Source: Diplocarpon mali
Taxonomy: Eukaryota; Ascomycota; Leotiomycetes; Helotiales; Drepanopezizaceae
Length of the DNA: 64,000 nt
Assembly: GCA_024741835.1 (NCBI GenBank)
Contig: JAENRP010000037.1
Location: 1-64,000, forward strand
Reading direction: 5' to 3'
Position numbers and translations under genes: made by a program. Shown here piece after piece: positions 38,031-49,200 of the stretch. The stretch's first letter is position 1; each line of letters begins with the position of its first letter. The notes beneath the pieces are model-generated. The model had not been told where the DNA came from. It was given only the letters and a program-made list of their open reading frames with translations, and ran no database searches.

Positions 38031-41000
38031 CTAGTGCGCCTTCTTCCGCCCAAAGATGCGCTGAAATGCACTCGACTCCTCCCGCTGCAGCAAGGGCGAG
38101 AACGGCCGTGGCGACGCCTGCCCACTCGACGGCGGCGGCTCGCTACTCAATAGGAAATCGGCCAGGTCGCTGGTCTGCGACCGCGCCGTGTGGACCGCCT
38201 CGCGGGGTTGGTAGCCCTTCTGCGACACTTTGCTGCTAGTGCTGCGGGCCGCGTCGAGCTGTGACGCCGAGTTGGGCTGGCGCGCTTGCTCGTGAGAGGT
38301 GGTCGTACTGTACGTCGCGGCGATGGGGATGTGCAGAGGGGCCTTGCGGGCCTTAGGAGACCCGGTGAGCTGGGACAGTGGCTTGGGGGCCCCCGGGAGA
38401 CCGGGAGTGGAGCCGCTGCGGCCGAAGCGCGCGATGAGGCTGGCAGAGCTCGGCTTCTTCTTGACCTTGCTCGGCGCCGGCTGCGATGCGGGCTCGAAGA
38501 CGGGTTCCGGGGGAGGGGGAGCGTTTCTCAGGAAATCGGCGAGGCTCTCTTCCTTGATCGGTCGCGGTCGCGTCGAGGGGCGCTCATCGTCCTCGTCACC
38601 CGAATCGTCGAGGGCGTACGGGTCCCGGATGCGGCGGGTCTTGCGTCTCGGCATCACGTCTGGCTCTTCCGCGTTACCCGGGCTCTTGGGCGTCGGTGGC
38701 TTCCGGGCACCGCCGAGGAGGCCACTCTGAGAGTTCACGGAGCTGGTGACGGATGTTCTCTGGCTCAGGCGCAGATCCGGGCCATCGGCAAAGGTCGCCT
38801 GCCCGAAGCTCAAGTCAGGCAGAGATGCGTCGACGGCCCTGCCACCGGTGGCACCTGCCAGCTGGTCCGAGTCCATTGTCCGGCGGAAAGGCGCCACGGT
38901 TCGGGGGATGCGATGATCCTGCTTTTCCAGCTGAGGCCCGCACCTGACAAAGTCGATCAGGTCGCTCACGGTTTCCCCGCGGGGGACGGCAGCATCGCGA
39001 GCCTGCAGCTTGGGCCGCCCTGCCGCGGAGGATGCGCGTTGCGGCACCAGCGCAGCGGGGGCGACGCGAGGAGAGCCCGAGACGCTGAAGTTGCGCGGTG
39101 CACCGGGAGCGCCGCGGTTCGGGGCGGGTGCCCGGGCGGGTGCGTTCTCGTAAGAATTCGCAGGGCCTGGAGAGAGAGGTCAGCAGTGGAGGGGGCAGAG
39201 GGAGCTGCAACTCCAGACTCGTGCGCACCGAGGCGCGGGGGCAGGCTCTCACCTGTGCTCCGGATGAACTCGGCGAAATCGCTCATCGAATCCCGATCCA
39301 CGCGAGCATCCCGGGCCTGCGGTGCACTCGGCCGCAGTCTCGACACGGTACTGCTGAAGGGCGCTCGCGAACTAGGCTCGAACAGCCGGAGAGACTGGGG
39401 AGACTGCGGGCTGGATTTCAAGCCCGTCCCCTTCGGCAGGGAGGCGAGCGACGATGAGTTCGAGCGGTGGGTGGGAAGCCTCTCCCCCGGGGGGCCGGGC
39501 GGGGCCGTGTACCGCGGAGAGTCAGGGGACGCCTGGAGGAATCAGCACGACGGAATCAGCGGCCAAGCGGATACATACCTCGATGTCTCTCATATTCTGT
39601 GATGTCAGGGTGTACTGGATGGTCTGGTCGCTCCGGATGAGGTCCTCGAAGCTCTGTCCCTTCTGTTCTATGGACCTCGACACGCTCTCGTCCGAGGTCC
39701 GAACGGCCCTCACCTTGTGTGAGCTCACCGAGGACCAGGAGCCCGACGTGTGGATCGGTCGCTGGCTCTTGGCGGTGCTCTCGGGGGCTCCGGCGCGCGG
39801 GGAGAATGTGCGCGAGCCGGGCGCCTCGCGACTCGAGGCCCGCGCTTCCACGGGAGCCGGTCGATAGTATGGAATGGTGGACGTCGACGCCGATGGAGAG
39901 GGCTCCCCCGGAACTTGGTCGGTCAAGCTCTGGGCGTCGGTACTCTGCGCGATCGAGCTGTACTCATCCGAGGTATCGCGAGCCCCCTCCACCATATCGC
40001 GGAGAGGCGTCAGCGGTGGGACTCCCGTGCCCGCCGCAGGTTTCGAGCCGGCAGTCGGCATCAAGTGAGGTGGCGAGATCGTGTCCTCGGTCCGGGGCGC
40101 TCCTCGCCCGGCCCCGCGAGAGACTCTCGGCGCAGGAGCCGGGGCCAGAGCAAAGGGGGTGGGCGCCTCGTCGTAGACAGATGCGGGGGGGGGGGATGTG
40201 CGAACGTTCTCGTGACCGCGGGTGTCCTTTGCTGGACTTCGCATGGCCGGCCGGCCCCCCGCCAGCTGCTTCTCGTCGACCTCCGAGATCATGTCGCTTG
40301 CGATGCTCCGGGTCCGTCGCTTGCTCGACAGCGAGCCGTTGCGGGTGATCGGACTGACCGTCGGGGCTCTCGAAACCGGGCTGCCCAGCCGGGGGGTCGC
40401 CGCCTCGAGGAAGACGGGGGAGTACATGCTGCCCGGCCGCGAGACCACAATCGGCCGGGCGACGACGTGATCGGACACGTCGGTCGACCCGTTGCGCGAC
40501 CTGGTCAGCTCGATGAGGCGGAGCGAATGCACGCTAGGAGAGCGATCGCTCGAACGCCTGGCCAGCGCTCCCACGATCTCGTCTGGCAACACCCCGCCAC
40601 AGATCGAGACGCGAGCAGACGTCATGATCTGTGCTTCCTCCGTGAACTCCTCCTCGCCCTCGAAATCCCCGGGGTCGGCGGCCCCGGGGACGAGACCGGC
40701 CCGCACGCCCCGGGGGCCGTCCGAGGCAGATCCGTCTTCGGTGACGCGCGGCCCGGCGGCAGGAATCCCCGCGGCCGCTGCTCTGACCGAAGGCTTCTGG
40801 CGCTTGGCGGATCGGAACGGGAGCGGGGGCGCCGCCGGCAGAGAGTAGGCGCGTTTCCGCGAGCCCCAGGCCGCACGTCCTGGGCGATCGGGGGAGGGAG
40901 AGCTCGCAGCCGGACGATCAGATGCCCGCGGAGAATGCATCGTGCTGCGCGGGCGCGGGGGGAGTCGCGCCACCTCATCCTCGCTCGGCGACGATTCGTC

Positions 41001-42305
41001 GTCGTCGCTCTGGCGAGCAAGCCCCGGAACTTCGATCTCTCGGACGTCGTGGTCGCTGAGCGGGAGCGGGACCAGGGCGGCAGCCTCGTGCTCGGCCAAG
41101 GTCGCGACACCCGGGGCTTCCCGGGAACCCTCCCCGACCACTTCTTCGGGGGCGACGCTCCCAGCCCGGCTGGCTCGCCGGCGGCGCGGTGGGCGCGAGA
41201 ATGAAAAGTCGTCCCCCGCCAAGGTCACCGGCGCCGATGGTTCCCGGGGAACCTCGTCGATCACCTCTTCGGTGGCGAAGCTGCCAGCCCTGCTGTGGAG
41301 TCGCAGCGACTCTCGAGAGAATGAGCGGGCCGTCGAGACCGACGTGGTCGGGGTCCGTATCCGCTTCTTCCATCCTCTCCACAGTCGGCCCAGCGTCCTG
41401 TCCAGCGCCACCTTCTCCATGTCGGTGTCTTCCACCACGACCCGCTCTGCGGTATCCGCTGGCGTGGCGGATCCGTCCTTCTCTGCATGCTCAATCTTAA
41501 CCCGCAATCGGTGGTAGGCAGCCTGCCCGGCCACGGCCAGGACCTGCTCGCCCACGAATTCCAGGATCGAGGTGAGGAATATGGCGACTTCGGGAGAGAC
41601 GACTTCAGCGCGGTCCGGATTCCGGCTGGTGGCCGCTCCAGGGGGGTCTTTCGCGGCGTCCCGGCCCATGTAGAGGTCCTCGTCCCCCTCCTCCATGTCG
41701 CCGAGAGACGAGTAGGCCATACATCGCAGCCGGGTGCGCCTCCAGACGAGCTCCAAATCCAGGCCGCCGTCGGCCTCGGACCCAGCGGGGATCGCCGCGA
41801 GCTCCTCCTCGGCCGCCTCCGCGCCGTCGCCCAGGTATTCGTGCAGCTCCTGGTCCGCGCCGGCGATAGCCTCTCTCGCGAGTTTCGGCTTCAGCACTTC
41901 CACGACGGCGGGCCTGAGGAGGGCGAGGGACGTGGATCGCGCGGCGGAGAGGAAGTTAAATAGCACCGAGTCCAGGAATCGGTTGATGAGCCCCAGGGCT
42001 GCGGGTGCGATCTGTGCCGTGTCCCCGGGAGGCTCGAGACCGTACCGCTCGAAGCCGGAGTCGGCGTGGCTCTCGTGGCCCTTGATGACGATCTGGGACG
42101 CCGCGGATGCGGCGATGAAGGCGGGATCCGGGGAGACGGTCGTCGGGGGCGAGAGGAGCCCACCGTAGCTTCCCAGCGACGGTCGGTCGCTGGAGGCACT
42201 CTGCGACCTCCTCGGCCGCGGGGCGAGGTCGGTATGGATCTTCAGATCGGCGGGAGGCATGATGACGGTGACCGCTCGCGAACCGGTCGTCTTCGTATCC
42301 TTCAA
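38031..42305 (-). CDS. Large conserved-looking protein of unknown function
   Basis: Model: complement(join(38031..39166, 39253..39532, 39579..42305)), 1,380 aa; introns of 86 and 46 bp. The join at 39579/39532 turns NMRDIE into IEASPDSPRYTAPPGPP, and the join at 39253/39166 gives FAEFIRSTGPANSYENAPA. The N-terminal 300 residues are the most ordered: FIAASAASQIVIKGHESHAD, LGLINRFLDSVLFNFLSAAR, RPAVVEVLKPKLAREAIAGA, VSPEVAIFLTSILEFVGEQV and DRTLGRLWRGWKKRIRTPTT. This helical, histone-fold-like arrangement is my inference. The rest is Ser/Pro/Arg-rich with two similar short motifs, SMSDFAEFIRSTG and TVSDLIDFVRCGP, plus DLADFLLSSEPPP, SLADFLRNAPPPP: repeated (D/E)FhR-type linear motifs. The second Met (42260, MPPADLK) is an equally good start. 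I recall similar proteins across filamentous ascomycetes, without known role. Confidence 0.8.
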
Positions 42306-42922
42306 GTCGTCGGTTCGAGCTGAGGTCCAGTCTCAAACCATCTGATCCGGAGGGGAGGGGAGGTCTCTCGACGAATGGGCGGAGCGAGGGCCGGTGAGGT
42401 GCTGGTTGGAAGCCTGGACGGCCGGTCACGACTCCGCGTGCCGTGGATGATGACGAGCGTGGAGCGACGAACAACCGAGGCCGAAGGAGCTGCGCGCTTA
42501 CGAGAAAGAAGCCGAACTATCCGATCGTCGAGACTGCTGGTGCGAGCAAGAGTGTCGAGGCAGGCTCGGCGAGTTTTCGCGCCGTGTTGCACTGAGTGCC
42601 GGGCGCTCGTCAGATGCGTGCGACTCCGTGGACCTCGAGCGCGTGGAGGACTCGTGGTGTCGTGCCGAGCGGCCGATGGGAGCCGCCACCTTGGAGAGCA
42701 GCAGCCGCAGCAGAGCAGACGCCGGCTTGCAGTGGGGTCGAGGACTCCTCCCCCTTTTCGCTCGGACGGGATTTGCTTTTCCAGGCGTATGGAGCGGGGT
42801 GAAACGTAGAAAAGCAAGAGCCCACTCCCATGCGTACAGATGACCGCGGTATGAGCCTGTCCCGGCGGCGAGAGCGCGAGGGGAGTTGCGGCAAACCAGA
42901 TAGATGATCGAGGGTGAGATGT
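42306..42922. other. GC-rich upstream region
   Basis: GC-rich DNA upstream of the 1,380-aa gene. Overlapping Arg/Ala/Pro-rich ORFs run on both strands, as chance predicts at this base composition. It probably contains the promoter and leader of that gene. Confidence 0.4.
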
Positions 42923-43160
42923 AGGTCGAGGCCGCTGGCAGGCGGCGAGGGAAGAGGCGAGGACCACGTAGATGAAGCTGGCGGGCGGCGAGGAAGAGGT
43001 GAGGCCCACGTAGATGGAGCTGGCGGGCGGCGAGCAAACGGAGAGGACCACGTAGAGAAAGCTGGCGGGCAGCGAGCAAACGGAGAGGACTGCGTAGATG
43101 AAGCTGGCGGGCGGCGAGCAAACGGAGGTGAGGATCACGTAAATGAAGCGAGCGAGCGAG
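42923..43160. repeat. 42-bp minisatellite, about five units
   Basis: Units begin near 42961, 43003, 43045 and 43087 with period 42 bp (last unit 45 bp), sharing the core acgtagatgaagctggcggg followed by cggcgag. Partial units flank both ends (from about 42923 and after 43132). Because the period is divisible by three, the array is open on both strands and makes spurious repetitive ORFs (for example LAARQLHLRGP on the minus strand). Confidence 0.88.
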
Positions 43161-43799
43161 CGGCCAGGCTCAGGGGCTGTCAGCCACCTTTCCTAAAGGC
43201 CTGGCGGGGAGGCGTTTCCGGTCGGAGATATCCAGGCGGGAATGATCGAGGCCCGGGGGGGGGGAGGGGAGGGGGTCGGGGACGAGGACGAGGTCGACGT
43301 CGACGTCGGCGGAGGGTCTGCGGGAATCCGCAGTTAGAGGAGGCGAGGCGTAGAATAAGTAGGAGACGAGATGCCGGCGGGCATGGGGCGATGGACGCTC
43401 GATATACTCGTCCCGGTGGAGGGGAGGGGGGGTTGTGAAGGGGAGGGGGGTGGAGGGGAAAGGGGAACGAGCCCAAGTCGCCGCTCCCGAGTTGCTGTGG
43501 GTCCGGATGGAGACCTGGAGGGATTCTGCAGCAAGTTTTACGGGCGGGAGCCCGATTTAGCTATATTGTGGGGACTCGGGGTCGACGGGGGCTGGGCAGG
43601 TGGTGGCCTGAGGCTGGTCAGGTTGGCCGGTGCGTCTCGAGGCTTGTCGTCAGGGTGCTGCTGTCAATCATCTAAGAGGCTTGAGCGGCCGGGACCCCGA
43701 CCGTGAGCCGGCGGCCATTGGCTTGGGAGGCGAGATTGTATTGCACTTTCGGGATTGTGAGGTCGTTGGCCGGGGAGACGAGATGGTATTTACTTGGGG

Positions 43800-44260
43800 C
43801 ATCATAACAAGGTCCTTTCTTTACCAGACTGTATAGGATTGGACTTGGGGATTATAACAAGGTCCTTTCTCTGCCAGACCGCATAGAGTTTGCAGTAGAG
43901 GATTATAATGGAGTCCTCTCTCTGCGAGACTATACTATCTATACTTTACACAGTATAATGGAGTCCTCCTTCTGCGAAACTATACTATCTATACTTTACG
44001 CAGTTTAACACAGTCCTCTCTCTGCGAAACTATACTCTCTATACTTTACGCAGTTGAACACAGTCCTCTCTCTGCGAGACTATACTATCTATACTTTACG
44101 CAGTTTAACACAGTCCTCTCTCTGCGAGACTATACTACCTATACTTTACGCAGTTTAACACAGTCCTCTCTCTGCGAAACTATATTATCTACACTTTAGG
44201 AGAATAGTACAGTCCTCTCTACCAGACCACACAGTATTACAACCACACCCCATTACACTT
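43800..44260. repeat. 50-bp satellite array, about nine units
   Basis: The string cagtcctctctctgcga or close variants recurs at 43911 (gagtcc), 43961 (gagtcc), 44011, 44061, 44111, 44161 and 44210, a period of almost exactly 50 bp. Older, more diverged units start near 43811 and 43860. Each unit also holds ctatactatctatactttac and cagtttaacac. The inner units are nearly identical, the outer ones diverged. The array lies just upstream of the doubtful ORF at 44318. Confidence 0.93.
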
Positions 44261-44317
44261 CCGAGCTTTGTGACGAGCTCCTCTCTCTGCGTCCCTCGGC
44301 CCCGATGGCGTTGAAAT

Positions 44318-44935
44318 GTGCAGACCACGGCGGGCGCGGAACCCACTGATCAGCAAGCGCCCGTCCCCAACGGGGGGAGGGAGCGCCCCTCAAACGAGAG
44401 CGCGAGGGCAGAGCGAGTCTTGGAAAACCTTGATACCACGGCTTTGGGTTTCGCGGATCGTCGTCCTCTCCGTACGTGTGCAGTGTGCAGCCGGGCGCTG
44501 CATGACCGCCCACCCATCCTGCGCCGGGCATCACGTGGGGGGGTATCGAGCCCGGTCGACACCCCCTCGAGCCCGCTCTCACCGCCTGCTCGGGTGGTGA
44601 GGGCGGGGAGAGAGTCATCTGGTCTTGCTGGGGGGCCGGTGCGTCGTGCCAGACTGTCGCCGTCGTCGTCGTCGTCGCCGTCGCCGTCCCCCGTGCGCGT
44701 TCTGGCGCCGGCGCTGTGGACGGACGGGGCCAAGCCACTCAGCGCGGGAGGATGGGACGGCGAGCTGGACTCGAGCTCACCACTCCCCTCCAGTCGGGCA
44801 CGGGAATGGAGAGAGCCCGGCAGCATTCGGGTACCGTCCCTCGTCAGAAGAACAGCCTGCTCCGACATCATGCTCTGGCTGGGGGCGAAGCGTGCGTATG
44901 GCCCAAGGGAGTTTCCCGAGTCGACGCGCACGTAG
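44318..44935 (+). CDS. Doubtful ORF, S/P/R-rich with a CxxC motif
   Basis: A plus-strand frame of 205 aa. Its best argument is a protein-like stretch ENLDTTALGFADRRPLRT followed by CAVCSRALHDRPP, then VSSPVDTPSSPLSPP and, near the end, LWLGAKRAYGPREFPESTR. A competing minus-strand frame (44350-45159, 269 aa) covers the same bases and is also Ser/Pro/Arg-rich. In GC-rich DNA both may be open by chance. I favour plus because the CxxC and the YGPREFPEST block look less random, but the start lies immediately next to the 50-bp satellite and no family was recognised. Confidence 0.3.
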   Translation: MQTTAGAEPTDQQAPVPNGGRERPSNESARAERVLENLDTTALGFADRRPLRTCAVCSRALHDRPPILRRASRGGVSSPVDTPSSPLSPPARVVRAGRESSGLAGGPVRRARLSPSSSSSPSPSPVRVLAPALWTDGAKPLSAGGWDGELDSSSPLPSSRAREWREPGSIRVPSLVRRTACSDIMLWLGAKRAYGPREFPESTRT

Positions 44936-45540
44936 GTTCCTGGACCCAGCTCTGGGAGCGGCGAAGGGGGAGCGCGGAGAACGGAGAGGCGCGCGCAGGG
45001 GAAGCGAGCGCAGACGGGGGCAGAGGCGAAGCGAAACAAACACAACAGCCTCGGGTCCGGCACGCCCGAAGCCGCGTCGATCCGCTCGACGCAATTGCTC
45101 GGTGCGGGCGGCCAAGCCGACGAGGTCTGCAAGGAATCCTTGGGTTGGAGGCACGACACTGACCTGCCTTTGACCCTGCCCTTGCCTGCTCTTTCATTGC
45201 CTTTTTTACCTGCCCTCTCGTCTCACCCACCTTACGCGAGACTCTCACGTGCCGAGGACGAGAAGGGAGGCTGAGGCGGAGCCTGAGGCAGACTATCAGC
45301 CCATCATCTCCCTGGTGTGAAGCGAATAGATGGGCCAAGGCCGTGCGCATGCGCTACTAATACCCCCCTAATCGCAATCGCTTCTCCTTCGCCCTCATCG
45401 CAGGGCCGAGCAAACATCCCGGTCCCATCCGGCCCCTCGCAACTCGCAACTCGCAACTCGCTACCCGCTACCCTCTCCTCTCTCACTCCTCGCTCCCTCG
45501 CACAGAGCTGAGCAGCCCGGCCGGTGATGCAGCGCGCATG

Positions 45541-45592
45541 GATAGATATACATATATATATATGTATATGTGTGTGTGTATATATACACATC
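45541..45592. repeat. TA/TG dinucleotide microsatellite
   Basis: Alternating purine-pyrimidine run (atatatatatgtatatgtgtgtgtgtatatataca), nearly palindromic overall. It marks the right-hand edge of the GC-rich block. Confidence 0.85.
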
Positions 45593-45829
45593 GGAAGAAA
45601 GACAGCCTGGCTGGGTCCGAGTGCTCAGACGCGGTAGATCTGCACCGGCTCTGGCTACGATTGGTGAGGAGACGCTACGCTATGATACCCAGTGATGCGA
45701 CAGCACAGTCCGCTATAAGACGACGCAGTATAATAAACTGTACCGTCGGCCGCCAGACAACACAATCCGTCGCGACATACGCCAAGACCCTCTCTGCAAA
45801 CTCTCCCCTTGATCTAGTACACGATGATA

Positions 45830-46290
45830 CTATATAGGACCATAGAAGATAGTAGAAGACAGTAGAAGATAAGAGGAGATAATAGTAGACAATAGTAGAC
45901 AATAGATGATAAGAGGAGATACAAGGAGATAAGAGAAGACGGAGAAGCTATGACAATACTATATATCATAATACAATACAACATAGCACAATATACTACT
46001 GTATAAGATAAGACCCCTGCCCTCAAACACTCCTTTCAATCTTATACCATGTACGATATATATAATACACATAATACATACAAATCCCTCCCCTCAACCC
46101 TCCCTTCAATTCTATACCATTTGATACTATGTAATACATACAAGACCCCTCCCCCAAACCTCCCTCTAAGTTTACACTATATGATACTATATAATACTAT
46201 ATCATGCTATATAATACTATATCATGCTACATAATACTATATCATGCTACATAATACTATATAATGCTAACAATACATACAATACATACA
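45830..46290. repeat. Low-complexity region with 22-bp and about 60-bp tandem repeats
   Basis: Three nested patterns are visible: short purine-rich units (gtagacaata, aagaggagat) at 45840-45940; an approximately 60-bp unit with ccctcccctcaaccctccct and ataccatttgatactat at about 46020-46170; and a 22-bp unit (aatactatatcatgctacat) repeated about four times at 46185-46270. No coding potential. Confidence 0.8.
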
Positions 46291-49200
46291 AACCCCTCCC
46301 CCCGTCTGCACCTACGCACCCAGCTCCCAAGCCCTCCCTCCCCGCCAGCCCCGTTGCCCGAGGGAGACGGCAGCCCGGAGATGGCCCCGCCCCGCCCCGA
46401 CCCGACCCGACCCGACCGTCCGCGCACGGCAGATAGGCAGCCTGCCGCGGGCCACGCCCGTCCCGACGCAACGCCCGCGCCGAGCAGACGGGCGGCGGGA
46501 CCCCTCGTCGCGGGCGCCGGGAAGGCACCGCGGCGGCACGTATGACGGCGGTACGAATATCACGTCGACGTGGGTGCGATCGGGTGCACGTGGATGTGGA
46601 TGTCAGGAACCGCTCTGGCCCGAGGCTGGCCATTGTCGGGAGTGTGTTTGCCCCGTGAGGCTTGTCGCTGATGAGCTGCTAGGTGGGATAGTCGTTGGAG
46701 TGGCATCTTGCTGTTCTAGATATGGTAATGCGAGGCAGTGACAAGCTGTGGTATACCTCTTCCTAGCGTGGAGACTAGTCCTTGAAGCTGTAAATACGAT
46801 CGGTCCTTATGCTATGTATAGGATAGCTGTACGAAAATTATAGATGGCGTGGGTCTGGGGAGGGGGCTCTCCCGCAACGCTATCAACAAAGCAATGCTCT
46901 TGTTCTCCAGTCTCCCGCTTCAGAGTCTTCTGTCTCGAACAAAGCCTCTAGCGGTAAGGCTAACTCTTGGTCTCCTGCCACAAGTCTCTAACAGTACTTC
47001 TGAAAAATCTTCAGTTCCTCAACACAGGTCTCCTATGAGAAGCCTTCCATTCCAAGTCACCTAGTGTGAGTCTTTCGCAGTGTCTTGAATAGAGTCTGCG
47101 CTATATCACCACAGATCCCCTAAAGTGCCATGTAAAGAGCTTCGATTCGTGCCTTGGAGAAAGTGTAACATATATTTTTACAAGTCGTTGATTTTTTAAA
47201 AATACCCTCCAAACAAGTCTGCTACAATTCTCTTACCCTCCATCTTGCACTTTGTGTCTTTTGAAATAGCAATACTGTGTTGGAGTAGGTCCGCGGAGGT
47301 TCAACGCTCAGTGCTTTTGAGATCCCCTATAATCAGTCAAGACCATATATCCTTTGCGACTGCAGCAAACTATAAAGAATCAGGATGTTGAAGGCTTCCC
47401 AGTACAGCACGACATAAGGCATGGTATGAGAGGCTCTGGCTCTTGACGAAGATGAGGCACTGCTGAGCCTGAAGAGCTGTTGAGGCCGTAGGCTCACAAG
47501 AGGCCTTACCCTAACACTGAGAGTAGCTTGCACCAGACCGAACATTGCAGGTATGTCGCGCAGTAAAGAGCCTGAGGCTCTACAGACGTACTTATGTAAT
47601 TAGCCCCTGAAGTGGCCTTGGAGCACCCTACTTAGGGAGCTCAGGCATATTATTAGATTCAAATTTACAAGCTTCTGCTCACCACTTGGAGAAACCCCTA
47701 ATATTATGGCACAACAAGGTATCAATCGATGCGATCCAAGCATGGCCGAGAGGCCTTCGCAGAGAGGGGAAAATAAAGTATGGCAAGTGGACTGGCTAAC
47801 AATACCACTCTACCATTTTGAGCATTACACATGGCGTCCAGAGAGCCCAGAGACAAAAACAAAAGGCCCCGATGATCAATCGCACAAAGGCTTCCAGAAA
47901 AAAGCGGACACCTGTACCGAGAACCCCGGGAACCCCCCCCCTGCTCGCGCTGTGGGAGAATTGATTCTCCTTCGAATCCGTCACTGAGATGCATTTTGCT
48001 GATTAGAAAGGAGCTCGCGGGCGCTCCTTCAATGGTGGCTTGGTTTCCAATAACCACTGTTCCGTCTCCGTCTCCGCCTTCTCCTCCCCCCCTCCACTTC
48101 CACCTCGTTCGCCACCTTAACCTCGTTCCCCTGCGACGCTTACGGGTGTTGAAAAGGAGGAGGGGGCCTACGAGGATGCGCCAAATGTGAGGTGGAGGGA
48201 GGTCAAGTTGCATCATATTATCACTGTTACTTTTTGATCTGATTACCCAGCCAGAGAAAGGACCAGATAATGCCATCTAAGGCCTATTACTCTGTTAGTA
48301 AGGGACTTGAAACATAGGAGGAGTTTGCTGGCCCTAGTACACTTATCCCGAAGGGAAACCCCCGAAACTCGAGCCTTCACTGGAGCTTTCAGTAGAGCAG
48401 GTTAGCAAATCAAGCGCAAAGCCTGTAATTGATAGCACGGTATACGCTGCGAGAAAGATAACCGCCAATATTGAAGTTTCCCTTCGATTTTGCATTATTG
48501 TCTTCTCTATCTTCCGCTAGTAGTACTCGGATTGATGAGTTACGTATTACAAGAGGCAATTGCGTATAAGGGCATAAGCTCAAGCACAAGACTTTATGAA
48601 GATTGTGTCAGGGCAACTGGGAAAATGGTAGCCGCGCTCAGACGCGTCCCGGCTAGCCAGCCCCTACCACAAGCTCAGAACAGAACATCTGAGAAACATA
48701 TAGGCACTAATCTCTTGATAAGAGTAATTTGAGAAGAGTCAGATGTCTATGACAATTCCTTGGAGATTGCAACACGGGGCTTTAAGTTCAAGAGCTCTGG
48801 TAAGCTGAAAACAGATATCGAAGATTTGACCATCGTTGAGGCTTATCGATTTGACATAAGGCTGCTGCAGTTGAGACTGGTTTAAACTACGCGTAAAAGA
48901 ATCTGGAAGTCTCTGGACCGGTTAGGGAAGGTGGAAAAAATGTGACTGGAAGAGAAAGAACCAGGGTAGTGGCGGAATGGATGGATCAGTATTCAGACAT
49001 AGCCGAGGAGCAAGTTTATTTCAAAGGCCAGTAGCATTGATTCCTGTCTCGCTAGGCTGAAGGCAGAGCATGAAAAGAGTCAATTACGAGCTGCCGGTGG
49101 TGTGACAGTGGGCAGAGAGTACCACGCTAAGGAAGGCGATAGTAAGCTATGAGTGCTGTAAACACAGTAGTAGTAATTTGTTCTAAGCCATGCAGACTGC

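Noticed and set aside
39719..41204. Long plus-strand ORFs (209 and 484 aa) in the GC-rich block
   Set aside because: They are antisense shadows of the 1,380-aa gene, Arg/Gly-rich and without domains.
42498..43138. Repetitive minus-strand ORFs that look like a repeat protein
   Set aside because: They arise from the 42-bp minisatellite, whose period is a multiple of three; both strands are open, so openness is no evidence of coding.
44350..45159. 269-aa minus-strand ORF
   Set aside because: Low-complexity Ser/Pro/Arg composition in GC-rich DNA, with a competing plus frame that looks more protein-like; no motif to support it.
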